Positions 23,913 through 34,666 of a stretch of DNA of 64,000 nt are shown in pieces. The position numbers were made by a program, and so were the translations under genes. Source of the stretch: Lysobacter sp. Its GTDB lineage: Bacteria; Pseudomonadota; Gammaproteobacteria; Xanthomonadales; Xanthomonadaceae. Position 1 is the stretch's first letter; the number at the start of each line of letters is the position of its first letter. A model generated the notes under the pieces. That model ran no database searches, was not told where the DNA came from, and saw nothing but the letters and a program-made list of their open reading frames with translations. The DNA is taken from NCBI GenBank assembly GCA_008015835.1, contig SSGH01000018.1, forward strand, positions 1 through 64,000, in the 5' to 3' direction.

Positions 23913-24917
23913 TCAGAACAACCCAGCGCTGGTCGGCGCGGGCACTGCCGGGGGCGGCGACGCGGGTGCTAGGGATGGGGCGGCAGTTGCCGACGAACGC
24001 GCACTTCGCGCATCGGCGAGCTGGCGAATACGGCCGTGATACGTGACCAGATCGTGGCACTCCACCACGAACACGCCCATCTGCCCGACCTTGAATTCCA
24101 TCCAGGCCAGCGGCAATTCCGGCAACAGGCGGCTCAGCGCGCGCTCGGCCTCGCCCACTTCGCAGATCAACACGCCGTCTTCGGTCAGGTGCAGCGGCGC
24201 GTCGCGCAGGATGCGCAGCGCGATATCCAAACCGTCGTCGCCCGCACGCAGGCCGAGATCCGGCTCGTAGGAATACTCCTGCGGCAGCGCGTCGGTTTCG
24301 GCGTTGGTGACGTACGGCGGGTTGGTGACGATCAGGTCGTAATGCTCGCCCTGCAGGCCGGCGAACAAATCGGATTTCACCAGACGCACGTTTTCGGCGT
24401 GCAAGCGTTCCTTGTTCTCGGCCGCCAAGGCCAGGGCGTCGTCGCTGATGTCGACCGCGTCCACCTGCCAATCCGGGTGGTAGTGCGCGGTCGCGATCGC
24501 AATGCAGCCGGAACCGGTACACAGGTCCAGCGCGCGGCGCACGTCGCGGTCGCCGAGCCAGGGCTGAAAACCGGAGGTAATCAGTTCGGCGATGGGCGAA
24601 CGCGGCACCAACGCGCGCGGATCGGTTTTGAAGCTCAAGCCCGCGAACCAGGCCTCGCCGGTCAAATACGCGGCGGGCACGCGTTCTTCGATGCGGCGCA
24701 GGAACAGCCGCAGCACGTCCTCTTTTTCCGCAAGCGTAACCCGCGACCGTCCGTAGACCGGCGACAGATCGTGGGGCAGATGCAGCGCGTGCAGGACCAA
24801 TTGCGTCGCTTCGTCGAGCGCGTTGTCGTAGCTGTGGCCGAAGGTCAGGCCGGCGGCGTTGAAACGGCTGGCGCCATACCGGATCAGGTCGATGATCGTC
24901 TGAAGTTCGTCGGTCAT
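23913..24917 (-). CDS. prmB: 50S ribosomal protein L3 glutamine methyltransferase
   Basis: 334 residues. SAM-dependent methyltransferase with motif I DLCTGSGCIAIATA, motif II around VDAVDISDDAL, and the glutamine-binding NPPY (LIVTNPPYVTNAET). The N-terminal helical domain, MTDELQTIIDLIRYGASRF, is of PrmB rather than PrmC type. The roughly 35 C-terminal residues are an Ala/Pro/Ser-rich tail not needed for the fold. Its position before aroC matches other gammaproteobacteria. Confidence 0.93.
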   Translation of the reverse strand: MTDELQTIIDLIRYGASRFNAAGLTFGHSYDNALDEATQLVLHALHLPHDLSPVYGRSRVTLAEKEDVLRLFLRRIEERVPAAYLTGEAWFAGLSFKTDPRALVPRSPIAELITSGFQPWLGDRDVRRALDLCTGSGCIAIATAHYHPDWQVDAVDISDDALALAAENKERLHAENVRLVKSDLFAGLQGEHYDLIVTNPPYVTNAETDALPQEYSYEPDLGLRAGDDGLDIALRILRDAPLHLTEDGVLICEVGEAERALSRLLPELPLAWMEFKVGQMGVFVVECHDLVTYHGRIRQLADARSARSSATAAPSLAPASPPPAVPAPTSAGLF

Positions 24918-25017
24918 GGCGGAGGGGAAGCCTGAAATCGCGCGGAGACGGCCGCGAAGTATAGCGGTCGCGCGGTTATCATGGCCGGATTATCGACGAC
25001 CGCCCGGAAGTTTCGAG

Positions 25018-25659
25018 ATGTTCGACCGCAAAATCCTGCTGATTCTCCTCGTCGCCTTGGCGACCGGCGCGGGCTTGATCGCCGCCGAATACGTCTTCGA
25101 CCGCGAAGCGCCGAAGGGGCCGGAGCTTCAAACCGTGCGTCTGCTGTCCAAACCCCGAGAGATCCCCGCGTTCGAGCTGCAGCAGTCCGACCGCACGCAA
25201 CTGATCCCCGGCGAGTTGCGCGGGCATTGGACCTTGGTGTTCATCGGTTTCACCTTCTGCCCCGATATCTGCCCGACCACCTTGTCCGCGCTGGCGGGAC
25301 CGCAGAAACGCTGGGAAGCGCTGCCCGAGGCCACCCGCCCGCGCCTGCTGTTCGTGTCGGTCGACCCCGAACGCGACACGGTGGAGCGCATCGGCGAGTA
25401 CGTCCATGCCTTCCACAAAGACACCTTGTCGGCCACCGCCGACATCCCGACGCTGGAGCGTTTCGTCAAATCGCTGTCGCTGGTGTACGCGAAAGTGCCG
25501 CTGAGCGAAGACGCGCCGCCCGACCAGTACACCATCGACCATTCCGCCACGCTGGTGCTGTTGGACCCGCAGGGACGCATGGCCGGCGTGATCCAGCCGC
25601 CGCTGAAACCCGACGCGATCGCCCAAGACCTGATCGCGCTGTCGCAGGCGGGCCGCTGA
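25018..25659 (+). CDS. SCO1/SenC family copper protein
   Basis: 213 residues with one N-terminal membrane anchor ([19 protein letters not shown]) and a periplasmic thioredoxin fold. The copper-binding motif is Cys81-PDI-Cys85 with a distal His in [16 protein letters not shown] proteins deliver copper to cytochrome c oxidase CuA or act as thiol oxidoreductases. The ATG at 25018 (MFDRKILL) is chosen because it places the anchor at the N-terminus. Divergent from prmB, overlapping psd by one base. Confidence 0.92.
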   Translation: MFDRKILLILLVALATGAGLIAAEYVFDREAPKGPELQTVRLLSKPREIPAFELQQSDRTQLIPGELRGHWTLVFIGFTFCPDICPTTLSALAGPQKRWEALPEATRPRLLFVSVDPERDTVERIGEYVHAFHKDTLSATADIPTLERFVKSLSLVYAKVPLSEDAPPDQYTIDHSATLVLLDPQGRMAGVIQPPLKPDAIAQDLIALSQAGR

Positions 25660-26507
25660 TGGGTTTGGCGACCACGCTCACTTACGTTTTGCCGCATCGG
25701 TTGCTGTCGTCGCTGGCGCGGCGGCTGGCGTATTCGCGCAATCGCGCGGTCAAGCAGTGGCTGATCGATACGGTGACGCGCAAGTTCGGCGTCGATCTCT
25801 CGGAAGCCGCCGAACCCGATCCGACCGCCTACCCGACCTTCAACGCCTTCTTCACCCGCGCGCTCAAAACCGACGCGCGCACGCCCGACGCCGATCCGAA
25901 CGCCCTGCTGATGCCGGCCGACGGCCATATCAGCCAATGCGGCGACATCGTGAACGGCCGCATTTTCCAGGCGAAAGGCCATGGCTTCACGGCCGCGCAG
26001 TTGCTCGGCGACGACGACGACGCCGCGCCGTTCGCCGACGGCGTGTTCGCGACGGTGTATCTGTCGCCGCGCGATTACCACCGCGTGCATATGCCGTGGT
26101 CGGGCACGCTGCGCGAAACCGTGCACGTCCCGGGCCGCTTGTTCAGCGTCGGCACCGACGCGGTGAATTCGGTGCCCGGCCTGTTCGCGCGCAACGAGCG
26201 TTTGGTCTGCCACTTCGACACCGACTTCGGGCCGATGTGTTTGGTGATGGTCGGCGCGCTGTTGGTGTCCGGCGTCGAAACCGTGTGGAGCGGCGTGGAG
26301 ATTCCCGCCTACGGCGACCGCATCCAACGTAAGGATTACCGCGACAAGGGCATCGCGCTCGCACGCTTCGCGGAAATGGCGCGTTTCAATTACGGCTCCA
26401 CGGTGATCGCGCTGTGGCCCAAGGGCGTCGCCGCGTTGTCGCCGGAACTGAAAGCGGAACAGCCGGTGCGCATGGGACAACGATTGGCGCTGCGCGATCG
26501 CGGCTGA
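25659..26507 (+). CDS. psd: Phosphatidylserine decarboxylase
   Basis: Makes phosphatidylethanolamine. 282 residues. The self-cleavage site that creates the pyruvoyl group is Gly246-Ser247 in [10 protein letters not shown] (LGST in many homologues; here the first residue is Tyr). Other conserved blocks are [20 protein letters not shown] and the histidine region [12 protein letters not shown]. The ATG at 25659 overlaps the SCO1 stop (TGATG), so translation is probably coupled. Confidence 0.95.
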   Translation: MGLATTLTYVLPHRLLSSLARRLAYSRNRAVKQWLIDTVTRKFGVDLSEAAEPDPTAYPTFNAFFTRALKTDARTPDADPNALLMPADGHISQCGDIVNGRIFQAKGHGFTAAQLLGDDDDAAPFADGVFATVYLSPRDYHRVHMPWSGTLRETVHVPGRLFSVGTDAVNSVPGLFARNERLVCHFDTDFGPMCLVMVGALLVSGVETVWSGVEIPAYGDRIQRKDYRDKGIALARFAEMARFNYGSTVIALWPKGVAALSPELKAEQPVRMGQRLALRDRG

Positions 26508-26808
26508 AGTCGCGCGACGCGCGCGCCGTCCGCATCGCGAAAGGCGACGACAGAACCGAGCGTCGAACGGAGCGAACGATTGCATCGTCCGGAATACGGC
26601 CGCTCATCACATTCTTTCGCGTCGCGGCGCGACCTTCGACCCTGTCGTTTTTGACAGTTCCGCGACGATTGCGTTCGACGCGGTACTTCACGTAACGTTT
26701 CGTGCAGCGCCGGGATCGGCGCACGAGGCGAGCGCGGCGAGACGGCCGCGCCGAGCACGCGTCTCACCGCAGACGCGCACGACAGGGAACGCGACCAAGG
26801 ACAGCCGT
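26508..26808. other. Intergenic region, psd to small unknown gene
   Basis: 301 bp with no believable gene. A perfect TTGACA lies at 26651-26656, but no matching -10 hexamer follows at 16-18 bp, so I do not call a promoter. No hairpin followed by a T run was seen after psd. Confidence 0.4.
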
Positions 26809-27066
26809 ATGAGCAAGCAGGGAACTCTCGCCTTCATCGATCGAGAACAATCCTCCGCCGCGATCCGCACCGGCGCGAACGAGTACACCATCGTCGAACT
26901 CGACGTCGAACTGCCGATGGACATCGGCGACGCCATCGAATGGGAGAACGACGACGCGCTGGGGTTCGAGATCTACCTCAATCGCAGCAAGAACATCGAG
27001 TACGAGGTGTTCGTGCAGAACCACGCGCTGGACGAAAGCGCGCTGCGGCTGCAGTTCGCGGTGTGA
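26809..27066 (+). CDS. Small acidic protein of unknown function
   Basis: 85 residues, no cysteine, no signal or membrane segment; rich in Glu, Asp and Ile. The alternating pattern GTLAFIDRE...YTIVELDVELPMDIGDAIEWEND faintly recalls a small beta-barrel (OB or cold-shock-like), but this is only an impression. The ATG at 26809 has GGACAGCC upstream, a weak ribosome-binding site. Codon usage is the same as its neighbours. It stands alone between psd and the AraC gene. Confidence 0.6.
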   Translation: MSKQGTLAFIDREQSSAAIRTGANEYTIVELDVELPMDIGDAIEWENDDALGFEIYLNRSKNIEYEVFVQNHALDESALRLQFAV

Positions 27067-27152
27067 ATGCAGCGTGACTGCAGTGCGACTTCGGGCGGAG
27101 CGCGCCGAGCGGCCTCTCGTTCGTTCGGCGACGCGGGCTTTCGAACGATGAG

Positions 27153-28085
27153 TCAATCGACGACGTGCGCCGTCGCCACCTCGCGACGCGGCGGCGCGCC
27201 GAACAGACGCCGATATTCGCGGCTGAAATGCGACGCGCTCTCGTAGCCGACGCGATGCCCCGCCTCGGCGGCGTCGAGTCCTTCGCCGAGCATCAAGCGA
27301 CGCGCTTCCTGTAGCCGCAGCCGTTTCTGGAACTGCAGCGGCGACATTCCGGTAACGTCGCGGAAGTGCGCGTACAGCGCCGACGGGCTCATATGCGCGG
27401 CCTCGGCGAGCGCGGCGATGGGCAAGGTCTCGGCGTACCGTTCGCGCAACAGCGCGAGCGCGTTGCCCACGCGTCGCGCCGCGCCGTCGATCGCGCAGAC
27501 CGCGCGGAGCCGCGCGCCCATTTCGCCGGTCAACAGCCGCACATGGATCTCGCGCAGGATCAGCGGCGCCAACAGCGGCGCGGTCGCGGGTTCGTCGCGC
27601 AGCCGCATCAAGCGCACGGCGGCCTCCAACAGCGGCAGCGACGTCCGCACCAGCATCAATCGCTGCGTATCGTCGTCGGCGCGCGCGGGCGCGTCCGCGC
27701 CGAGCCGCGCCAGGGTATCGTCGACGACGCTCGGGTCCAGGTCGATGCGCAGACACAGATACGGCTGCTCCGGCGTCGCGTGCAGGATGCGTCCGCTGAT
27801 CGGCAGGCTGGTCGACACCAACAAGTAATGCAGCGGGTCGTACACGTAGGTGCGGCCGGCGAACGTCGCCTGCTTGCGCCCTTGCACCACGATGCACAGC
27901 GAGGGGTGGTAGACGGCCGGCAGCGGACCCGACGGCGCGCTCAGGCGAATGCCGGCGACGCCGGGCAGTCCGGTTTCGTGTACGCCGTCGCCGCCCGCGA
28001 TTCGGGCAATGCTGTCCGCTAATTCGTCGCGCAGACGCGCCTCGGCGACGTTTTCGCCGAATTCGCGGAACTCGCTAGAATTCAT
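27153..28085 (-). CDS. AraC-family transcriptional regulator
   Basis: 310 residues. The N-terminal part (about 30-190) is an AraC_N-type cupin (YHPSLCIVVQGRKQATFAGRTY, LVSTSLPISG). The C-terminal part (about 205-305) carries two helix-turn-helix motifs, LPIAALAEAAHMSPSALYAHF and AEAGHRVGYESASHFSREYRR. The ATG at 28085 has AAGGAAA upstream. It is divergent from the aldo/keto reductase at 28255 with a 169-bp gap, the usual layout of a regulator and its target. Confidence 0.9.
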   Translation of the reverse strand: MNSSEFREFGENVAEARLRDELADSIARIAGGDGVHETGLPGVAGIRLSAPSGPLPAVYHPSLCIVVQGRKQATFAGRTYVYDPLHYLLVSTSLPISGRILHATPEQPYLCLRIDLDPSVVDDTLARLGADAPARADDDTQRLMLVRTSLPLLEAAVRLMRLRDEPATAPLLAPLILREIHVRLLTGEMGARLRAVCAIDGAARRVGNALALLRERYAETLPIAALAEAAHMSPSALYAHFRDVTGMSPLQFQKRLRLQEARRLMLGEGLDAAEAGHRVGYESASHFSREYRRLFGAPPRREVATAHVVD

Positions 28086-28254
28086 CGCGTTTCCTTCTTC
28101 CGGACTTCGCTCGGCATTATCCGCGGTCGCTGCGCGACGCCAAGTCGCCATTCGCGGCTTCGGAGAATCGGGCAAGAATCGGCGAGATTCGCGCTAACGC
28201 CGCCGCCCGCCGCGGGCGCAGCATAGCGGCCTCCCCCTCACAGCGAGTCGACGC

Positions 28255-29253
<999 letters not shown>

Positions 29254-29316
29254 TGGCGAACCATTGAAGGCCATCGGAGCCTACACTCCGATCGACACTT
29301 CGAGACGAGAATTCCC

Positions 29317-29955
29317 ATGGCCCGCATGCTGCGCACCGGACTCATCGCCGCGTTTGTCCTCGCGTTCGGCGCGTGGGTGTTTTTCGCGCCGTATCTGACC
29401 GTGCGTTCGATGCGGCTGGCCGCGGAAGCGGGCGATGCCGAAGCGTTCTCGCGGCATGTCGATTACCCGGCCCTGCGGGAAAGCGTCAAGGCGGAATTGT
29501 CGAAAGCGATGAACGCGCAGATCGCCAATCTCGCCGGCGGCAGCGAACTCGGCCGCTTCGGTGCCCGAATCGCGGGCGCGCTCGGAAATCAGACGCTCGG
29601 GCCGGCCGTCGACGCGTTGGTGCGGCCCGAAGCGCTGTCGGCGCTGTTCGCCGGACGTGGGCTCGCGGACGAATACGCGCTGTTGCCCTCGCCGACCGCC
29701 GATGGCGGCGGCGCGCCGGAAAGCGATGCCGGATCCGCTACTTCGGAAAACGACGACGCATCAACAAGCGGCGGCGGTCTTTCCGAATTCGAGATCGCCC
29801 GCTCGGGCTTCCGCGCGACGATGGGCTACGAAGGTATCAGTCGCTTCGCAGTCAACGTCGACGAACCCAGCCGCGGGCGTCGGATCGTCCTGATCCTCAC
29901 CCGCGACAAGCTGCTGTGGTGGAAGCTCTCGGCGGTGGAATTGCCGGATGGCTGA
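29317..29955 (+). CDS. DUF2939 family protein
   Basis: 212 residues. The N-terminal hydrophobic segment (TGLIAAFVLAFGAWVFFAPYLTVRS) is an anchor or uncleaved signal. It leads into the DUF2939 hallmark MRLAAEAGDAEAFSRHVDYPALRESVKAEL. A Gly/Ser/Asp-rich linker around residues 130-150 precedes a second small domain (FEIARSGFRATMGYEGISRF...LLWWKLSAVELP). Function unknown; probably periplasmic. It lies convergent with the transglycosylase gene. Confidence 0.82.
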   Translation: MARMLRTGLIAAFVLAFGAWVFFAPYLTVRSMRLAAEAGDAEAFSRHVDYPALRESVKAELSKAMNAQIANLAGGSELGRFGARIAGALGNQTLGPAVDALVRPEALSALFAGRGLADEYALLPSPTADGGGAPESDAGSATSENDDASTSGGGLSEFEIARSGFRATMGYEGISRFAVNVDEPSRGRRIVLILTRDKLLWWKLSAVELPDG

Positions 29956-29985
29956 TGCACCGACGAGAGCGCCGCAGCGTTCGGC

Positions 29986-31599
29986 TCAGTCCCGGCAGCC
30001 CTTCAATTGGATACGCTGCCCCAGTTTCACCGAATAGCGCGGACCTTTGATGCCGTTGGCCTTAGCCAGATCGCCGAGGTCGCAGGAATACTTTCGCGAA
30101 ATCGACATCAGCGTGTCGCCGCGCGCGACCTTGTGCTGCTTGGCGCGTTCGGGTTTGGGCTTCGGTTTGGCTTCCGGCTTCGGTTTGTCTTGCGGCTTCT
30201 CTTGCGGTTTGGTCGTCGCATCGCCGCCCGCCGGCACCGCGGTGCCGTCCACTCCAGTGGCCGAGACCGGCGTGGTGTCGATCTCGCCGATACGCACGAT
30301 CGCGCTGCTCGGGTCGCTGGCGACCAGTTGTTTCGCCAACTCCACGCGCGGGCCCTGCACGCAGTTGCGCGCGTAGAGGCCGGCGATCTTTACGGTGGCG
30401 TTGAGATAGGTGCCCGAGGGAATCCAACCGTCGGCCTCGTAGCGCGGGTTGAGGTTACGCAGCGCGCGCATGAAGCCGTCGCGGGTGCCGCCGTTGCCCA
30501 GGCAGATGGTCAGTTCGTAGATGGTGGTGGGTCGCGCCAATTTGATCGTCGCCGGCTTGGCGTCCACCTTCGGGAAGGTCAAACCGTATTCCTTGGGATG
30601 CAGATACAGCCACGCCGCGGCGATCACCATCGGCACGTAGTCCTTGGTTTCGGCCGGAAACTGCCCGTAAACGTCTTCGTCCCAGAAATTGCGGCCGCCG
30701 GATTCGCGATACACCCGCGCCGCGCGACCTTCGCCGCCGTTGTAGGCCGCCAGCCACATTTCGATGTTGTTGCCGAACTCGGCGTAGCGCTCGTTGAGAT
30801 ACGCCGCGGCGGCTTCCGCCGACATCCGCGGGTCGTAGCGGGTGTCGAAACCGGTGCCGTCGGGACCTAAGCCGAAACGCCGACCGGTGGCGGGCATGAA
30901 CTGCAGCAGGCCCACCGCGCCCGCACGCGAACCGATATGCACGCGGCCAGTGGATTCCTTGGCCATGATGCCGAACAGCAGCGCTTCGGGCAGACCGTTG
31001 CGCTGGAAGGCCGGGGACATCTGGTGGCGCAGGTACTGGTAATTCTCGTGGCTCTGAATCAGCGAGACGCGCATATCGGTCAACCAACGGCGGATGCCGG
31101 CCTGCACCGCCGGGTTCATCTGCACCATGCGCACGAAGCGCTCGCCGTCGGCGGCCAGCAAGGCGGCGGCTTCGGCCGTTTGCGGGACGTTGCCGGTCGG
31201 CAATTCGCCCAGTTCGTCGTCGTCGCCCTCGCCGCCGTCGTCGTCCTGGCGCACCTGCAAATCCGCTTCGGCCTTCAACAGCCGCTTGTAACTGGCGAGC
31301 AAGGTGGAGATCGGGCAGCCTTTGAGTTTCGTACAGGCGTCGATGACGTCTTCCATGTCCTCCAGCGCCGAATTGCTCTCCAGCAAACCGTTGGGGTCGG
31401 CGTTGCGCACCTTGATCAGCGCGTCGCGATAGCGGCCTTCGGCCCCGGCCATCTTCATCTTCAGCGCTTCGATATCGCGCTCGCGGCGCGATTGCGCGTG
31501 GGCGTCTTGCGCAGGGAGCGTCGACAGGGCCAACCAAGCGGCGACGGGGAACAGCACGGCGCGGGCGAGACGCCCGGAAATCGGAGCGAAAAGAGGCAT
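29986..31599 (-). CDS. MltD-like lytic murein transglycosylase with LysM
   Basis: 537 residues. Signal peptide (cut near AQDAHAQ), a helical N-terminal region of about 150 residues, then the SLT domain: catalytic Glu215 in IMAKESTGR, SRAGAVGLLQFMPATGRRFG and the AYNGG motif (WLAAYNGGEGRA). After a Lys/Pro linker comes one C-terminal LysM (HKVARGDTLMSISRKYSCD...QRIQLKGC). It cleaves peptidoglycan glycan strands to 1,6-anhydro products and should act in the periplasm. Compared with E. coli MltD it has one LysM, not two, and no lipobox. Confidence 0.88.
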   Translation of the reverse strand: MPLFAPISGRLARAVLFPVAAWLALSTLPAQDAHAQSRRERDIEALKMKMAGAEGRYRDALIKVRNADPNGLLESNSALEDMEDVIDACTKLKGCPISTLLASYKRLLKAEADLQVRQDDDGGEGDDDELGELPTGNVPQTAEAAALLAADGERFVRMVQMNPAVQAGIRRWLTDMRVSLIQSHENYQYLRHQMSPAFQRNGLPEALLFGIMAKESTGRVHIGSRAGAVGLLQFMPATGRRFGLGPDGTGFDTRYDPRMSAEAAAAYLNERYAEFGNNIEMWLAAYNGGEGRAARVYRESGGRNFWDEDVYGQFPAETKDYVPMVIAAAWLYLHPKEYGLTFPKVDAKPATIKLARPTTIYELTICLGNGGTRDGFMRALRNLNPRYEADGWIPSGTYLNATVKIAGLYARNCVQGPRVELAKQLVASDPSSAIVRIGEIDTTPVSATGVDGTAVPAGGDATTKPQEKPQDKPKPEAKPKPKPERAKQHKVARGDTLMSISRKYSCDLGDLAKANGIKGPRYSVKLGQRIQLKGCRD

Positions 31600-31782
31600 T
31601 TACTGCGGACGGTTCGACGTGGGCCTGCAGGGTAGCCGCGCGGACGGGCGGCGGCAACCGCCGAAGGCCACCCGGGCCGCCCCCGTCCCGCGTGGTCGCC
31701 GCCCGCCGCACCGCCCGACTTCGGGCGGGACCGCGCGCCCGCATTCCGCATAAAATCCACGGACCCCAACCGAGGATCGTTC

Positions 31783-33294
31783 ATGGACCCCATTCTGGTC
31801 GGCAAAGCGGTGACCACCGCCGAAAGCGGCAACGTGTACTTGCTGCCGAAGTTCGGCAACCGCCATGGGCTGATCGCCGGCGCCACCGGCACCGGCAAGA
31901 CCGTCACCCTGATGACCCTGGCCGAGAACTTCTCGCGCATCGGCGTGCCGGTGTTCCTGGCCGACGTGAAGGGCGACGTGGCCGGCCTGTCCGTGCCGGG
32001 CGCGATGAACGAGAAAATCCAGCAGCGCTTGGCCCTGATGGGCAATCCCGAGTACCGCAACGAAGCGGCGCCGACGGTGTTCTGGGACCTGTACGGCAAG
32101 AACGGCCATCCGGTGCGGACGACGGTCAGCGAAATGGGCCCGACCCTGCTCGGCCGCATCCTCGAACTGAACGACACCCAGGCCGGCGTGCTCGATATCG
32201 TGTTCAAGCTGGCCGACGACCGCGGCCTGCTGCTGCTCGATCTGGAAGACCTGCGCGCCCTGCTCGGCCTCGTCGCCGAAGAGCGCAAGGACATCTCCAC
32301 CAGCTACGGCTTGGTCAGCACGCAGTCGATCGGCGCGATCCAGCGCGCGCTGCTGCGTTTGGAGCAGGAAGGCGCCGAGATGTTCTTCGGCGAGCCCGCG
32401 CTCGAACTCAGCGACCTGATGCGCACCACCACCGACGGCCGCGGCGTGGTGAATATTCTTGCCGCGGATCAGTTGATCCTGAAGCCGAAGCTGTATTCGA
32501 GCTTCCTGCTGTGGCTGCTGTCGGAGTTGTTCGAGAACCTGCCGGAAGTGGGCGATCTGGAAAAACCCAAGCTGGTGTTCGTGTTCGACGAAGCGCATCT
32601 GCTGTTCGACGATTCCCCGGCGGCGCTGCGGCAACGCATCGAACAAGTGGTGCGCATCATTCGTTCGAAAGGCGTCGGCGTGTATTTCTGCTCGCAGTTC
32701 CCCGACGACGTGCCGGACGAAATCCTTGGCCAGCTCGGCAATCGCTTCCAGCACGCGCTGCGCGCGTTCACGCCGCGCGACCAGAAAGCGGTGAAGACCG
32801 CGGCGCAAACCTTCGTCGCCAATCCAGCGCTGGACGTGGCGAAGGCCATCGGCGAACTGGGCACCGGCGAGGCGCTGGTGTCCACGCTGCAGGACAAAGG
32901 CATCCCGATGCCGGTCGAGCGCACCTTGATCGCGCCGCCGCGCTGTCGCATGGGCGCCGTGACCGATGCCGAACGCGCCCAGGTGCGCGCCGGCAGCCCG
33001 GTCGGCGGCAAATACGACACCCGCATCGACCGCGAATCGGCGGCCGAAACGCTCGCGAAGAAAGTCGAAACCGCCGCCGAGCAGGCCAAAGCGCCGCCCG
33101 CGCGCACGCGCGAGCAGGACGACGCCGAGGAAGGCGGTTTCGGCCAATCGGTGAAGGACGCGGTGTTCGGCACCAAGCGCCGTCAGGGCATGGTGGAAAC
33201 CATGGCCAAGCAGACCGCGCGCACGGTCGGCAATCAAATCGGCAAACAGATCCTGCGCGGTTTGCTGGGCGGTATCTTCGGCGGCCGCCGCTGA
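31783..33294 (+). CDS. HerA-like/DUF853 ATPase (YjgR type)
   Basis: 503-residue P-loop ATPase. Walker A GATGTGKT is at residues 33-40 and Walker B is LVFVFDEAHLLFDD. Other blocks characteristic of the DUF853 (HerA C-terminal helicase-like) family are FLADVKGDVAGLS, YFCSQFPDDVPDEILGQLGNRFQHALRAFTP and LIAPPRCRMG. The C-terminal 80 residues are Lys/Arg-rich. The cellular role of YjgR-type proteins is not established; they resemble DNA-translocating motors. Divergent from the transglycosylase gene with a 183-bp gap. Confidence 0.88.
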   Translation: MDPILVGKAVTTAESGNVYLLPKFGNRHGLIAGATGTGKTVTLMTLAENFSRIGVPVFLADVKGDVAGLSVPGAMNEKIQQRLALMGNPEYRNEAAPTVFWDLYGKNGHPVRTTVSEMGPTLLGRILELNDTQAGVLDIVFKLADDRGLLLLDLEDLRALLGLVAEERKDISTSYGLVSTQSIGAIQRALLRLEQEGAEMFFGEPALELSDLMRTTTDGRGVVNILAADQLILKPKLYSSFLLWLLSELFENLPEVGDLEKPKLVFVFDEAHLLFDDSPAALRQRIEQVVRIIRSKGVGVYFCSQFPDDVPDEILGQLGNRFQHALRAFTPRDQKAVKTAAQTFVANPALDVAKAIGELGTGEALVSTLQDKGIPMPVERTLIAPPRCRMGAVTDAERAQVRAGSPVGGKYDTRIDRESAAETLAKKVETAAEQAKAPPARTREQDDAEEGGFGQSVKDAVFGTKRRQGMVETMAKQTARTVGNQIGKQILRGLLGGIFGGRR

Positions 33295-33358
33295 TACGCT
33301 CGCGTACCGCATCCATCGCATTCCACTCTTCGCTTCGCCACTCAAAGAGAATCCAGTA

Positions 33359-33892
33359 ATGACCGCACCTCACCTCCGCAAGTCCGCTCCGCTGCTGTGC
33401 TCCGCCCTGATGCTCGCCCTGCTCGCCAGCGGCTGCCAGAAAGACGCCGCCGAAGAGGCCGAAGCCGCATCGGCCGACACCGCCGCGACCACCGACACCG
33501 CCGCGGCCGATGCCGCGACCGCGCCGGTCGAGCCCCTGGTCGAAGAAAAAGTCGCGGCGCCGGAACCGCCGAAGCCGCTGCCCGGCACCGACGCCGTGGT
33601 GATCGAAGACCGCTCCACGCCGATCGCCGCCGCGCCCACCTTCGACGCCAAAGCCTTCGCCGGCCGCTACGCCGACGGCGGCACCGCGCTGGATATCGCC
33701 GCCGAAGGCACGTACGTGTTGACGATCGACGGCAACACCGTCGACGGCACCTGGACCCTGCAGAAGGACGGCAAGAAGATCACCCTCGACCCGAACAGCA
33801 AAGGCGAGAACGATCGCAAGCTCGAAGTGGTCTCCGCCGACAGCGTGAAGCTGGACGGCAAAGCGCTGAAGCGTTCGGCCGACAAGCAGTAA
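33359..33892 (+). CDS. Lipoprotein of unknown function
   Basis: 177 residues. A type II signal peptide with lipobox LLASGC places the lipidated Cys at about residue 26. It is followed by an Ala/Thr/Asp/Glu-rich low-complexity linker (residues 30-95) and a C-terminal domain of short beta strands ([26 protein letters not shown]...[14 protein letters not shown]). That part resembles small copper-resistance/NlpE-like or lipocalin-like barrels, a loose comparison only. Cotranscription with greB, 19 bp downstream, is likely. Confidence 0.8.
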   Translation: MTAPHLRKSAPLLCSALMLALLASGCQKDAAEEAEAASADTAATTDTAAADAATAPVEPLVEEKVAAPEPPKPLPGTDAVVIEDRSTPIAAAPTFDAKAFAGRYADGGTALDIAAEGTYVLTIDGNTVDGTWTLQKDGKKITLDPNSKGENDRKLEVVSADSVKLDGKALKRSADKQ

Positions 33893-33911
33893 TCGTCGCG
33901 GACGGCGCACG

Positions 33912-34412
33912 ATGTCGCGTTGGCGGCCGCCCGCCGAAAAGAGCACGGCCCTCATCACCCGCGAGGGCCACGACCGGCTGAAAGCCGAACTCGACGACCT
34001 CTGGCGCGTGCGCCGCCCCGACGTGGTCAAAGCCCTCGCCGCCGCCGCGGCCGAGGGCGATCGCTCGGAAAACGCCGAATACACCTATCGCAAGAAACAA
34101 CTCGGCGAAATCGATCGCCGCGTGCGCTACATCGGTAAGCGCCTGCAGCATTTGCGCGTCGTCGAAGGCGCGCCCAGCGCCCCCGACACCGTCTTCTTCG
34201 GCGCCTTCGTCGAAGTGGAACACGCCGTCACCGGCGACATCAGCCGCTACCGCATCGTCGGCCCCGACGAAACCGACGCCAAACAAGGCTGGATCAGCAT
34301 CGACTCCCCGCTCGCCAAAGCGATGCTGAAAAAACGCATCGACGACGAATTCGAAGCGATGCTGCCGGGCGGGCTGCAGAAGTTTTATATCGTGGTGGTG
34401 GAGTATGCTTGA
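33912..34412 (+). CDS. greB: Transcription elongation factor GreB
   Basis: 166 residues. Stimulates RNA cleavage by backtracked RNA polymerase. It has an N-terminal coiled coil with the acidic tip [16 protein letters not shown] and a C-terminal FKBP-like domain ending ...VVVEYA. The tip and the C-terminal block ([15 protein letters not shown]) favour GreB over GreA. It starts [11 protein letters not shown]. It is the last conserved gene before the AT-richer accessory region. Confidence 0.92.
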   Translation: MSRWRPPAEKSTALITREGHDRLKAELDDLWRVRRPDVVKALAAAAAEGDRSENAEYTYRKKQLGEIDRRVRYIGKRLQHLRVVEGAPSAPDTVFFGAFVEVEHAVTGDISRYRIVGPDETDAKQGWISIDSPLAKAMLKKRIDDEFEAMLPGGLQKFYIVVVEYA

Positions 34413-34588
34413 GATTCTTTTAGCTCTCGTAAAACAGCATAAGAAGCAGAGACTCTGGCCGGAGATAACATTCGATACCACGCATCGATCAAATTATCGG
34501 CTTGCCGCATCTGTTTCCCAACAAGCCGTGTTGCGCGAAATCGACGCATCGAGTTCAGACTGAGGCCCTATCGACACAAGTTTGCAAC

Positions 34589-34619
34589 TTGACAAGTTTT
34601 GTTTCTCTTGGATCATACT
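34589..34619 (+). promoter_or_regulatory. Possible promoter of the RHS gene
   Basis: TTGACA at 34589-34594 and CATACT at 34614-34619, spacer 19 bp, about 48 bp before the RHS start. The -35 hexamer is perfect; the spacer is longer than ideal and the -10 weak. It lies in a locally AT-rich stretch unlike the flanking genes. Confidence 0.35.
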
Positions 34620-34666
34620 TCGTATAGGAATTCAAATTGCTCATGAAGCAAGGCAGGATAAGTTCG

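Noticed and set aside
26651-26690. Promoter before the 85-residue gene
   Set aside because: TTGACA is perfect but no acceptable -10 hexamer occurs at normal spacing.
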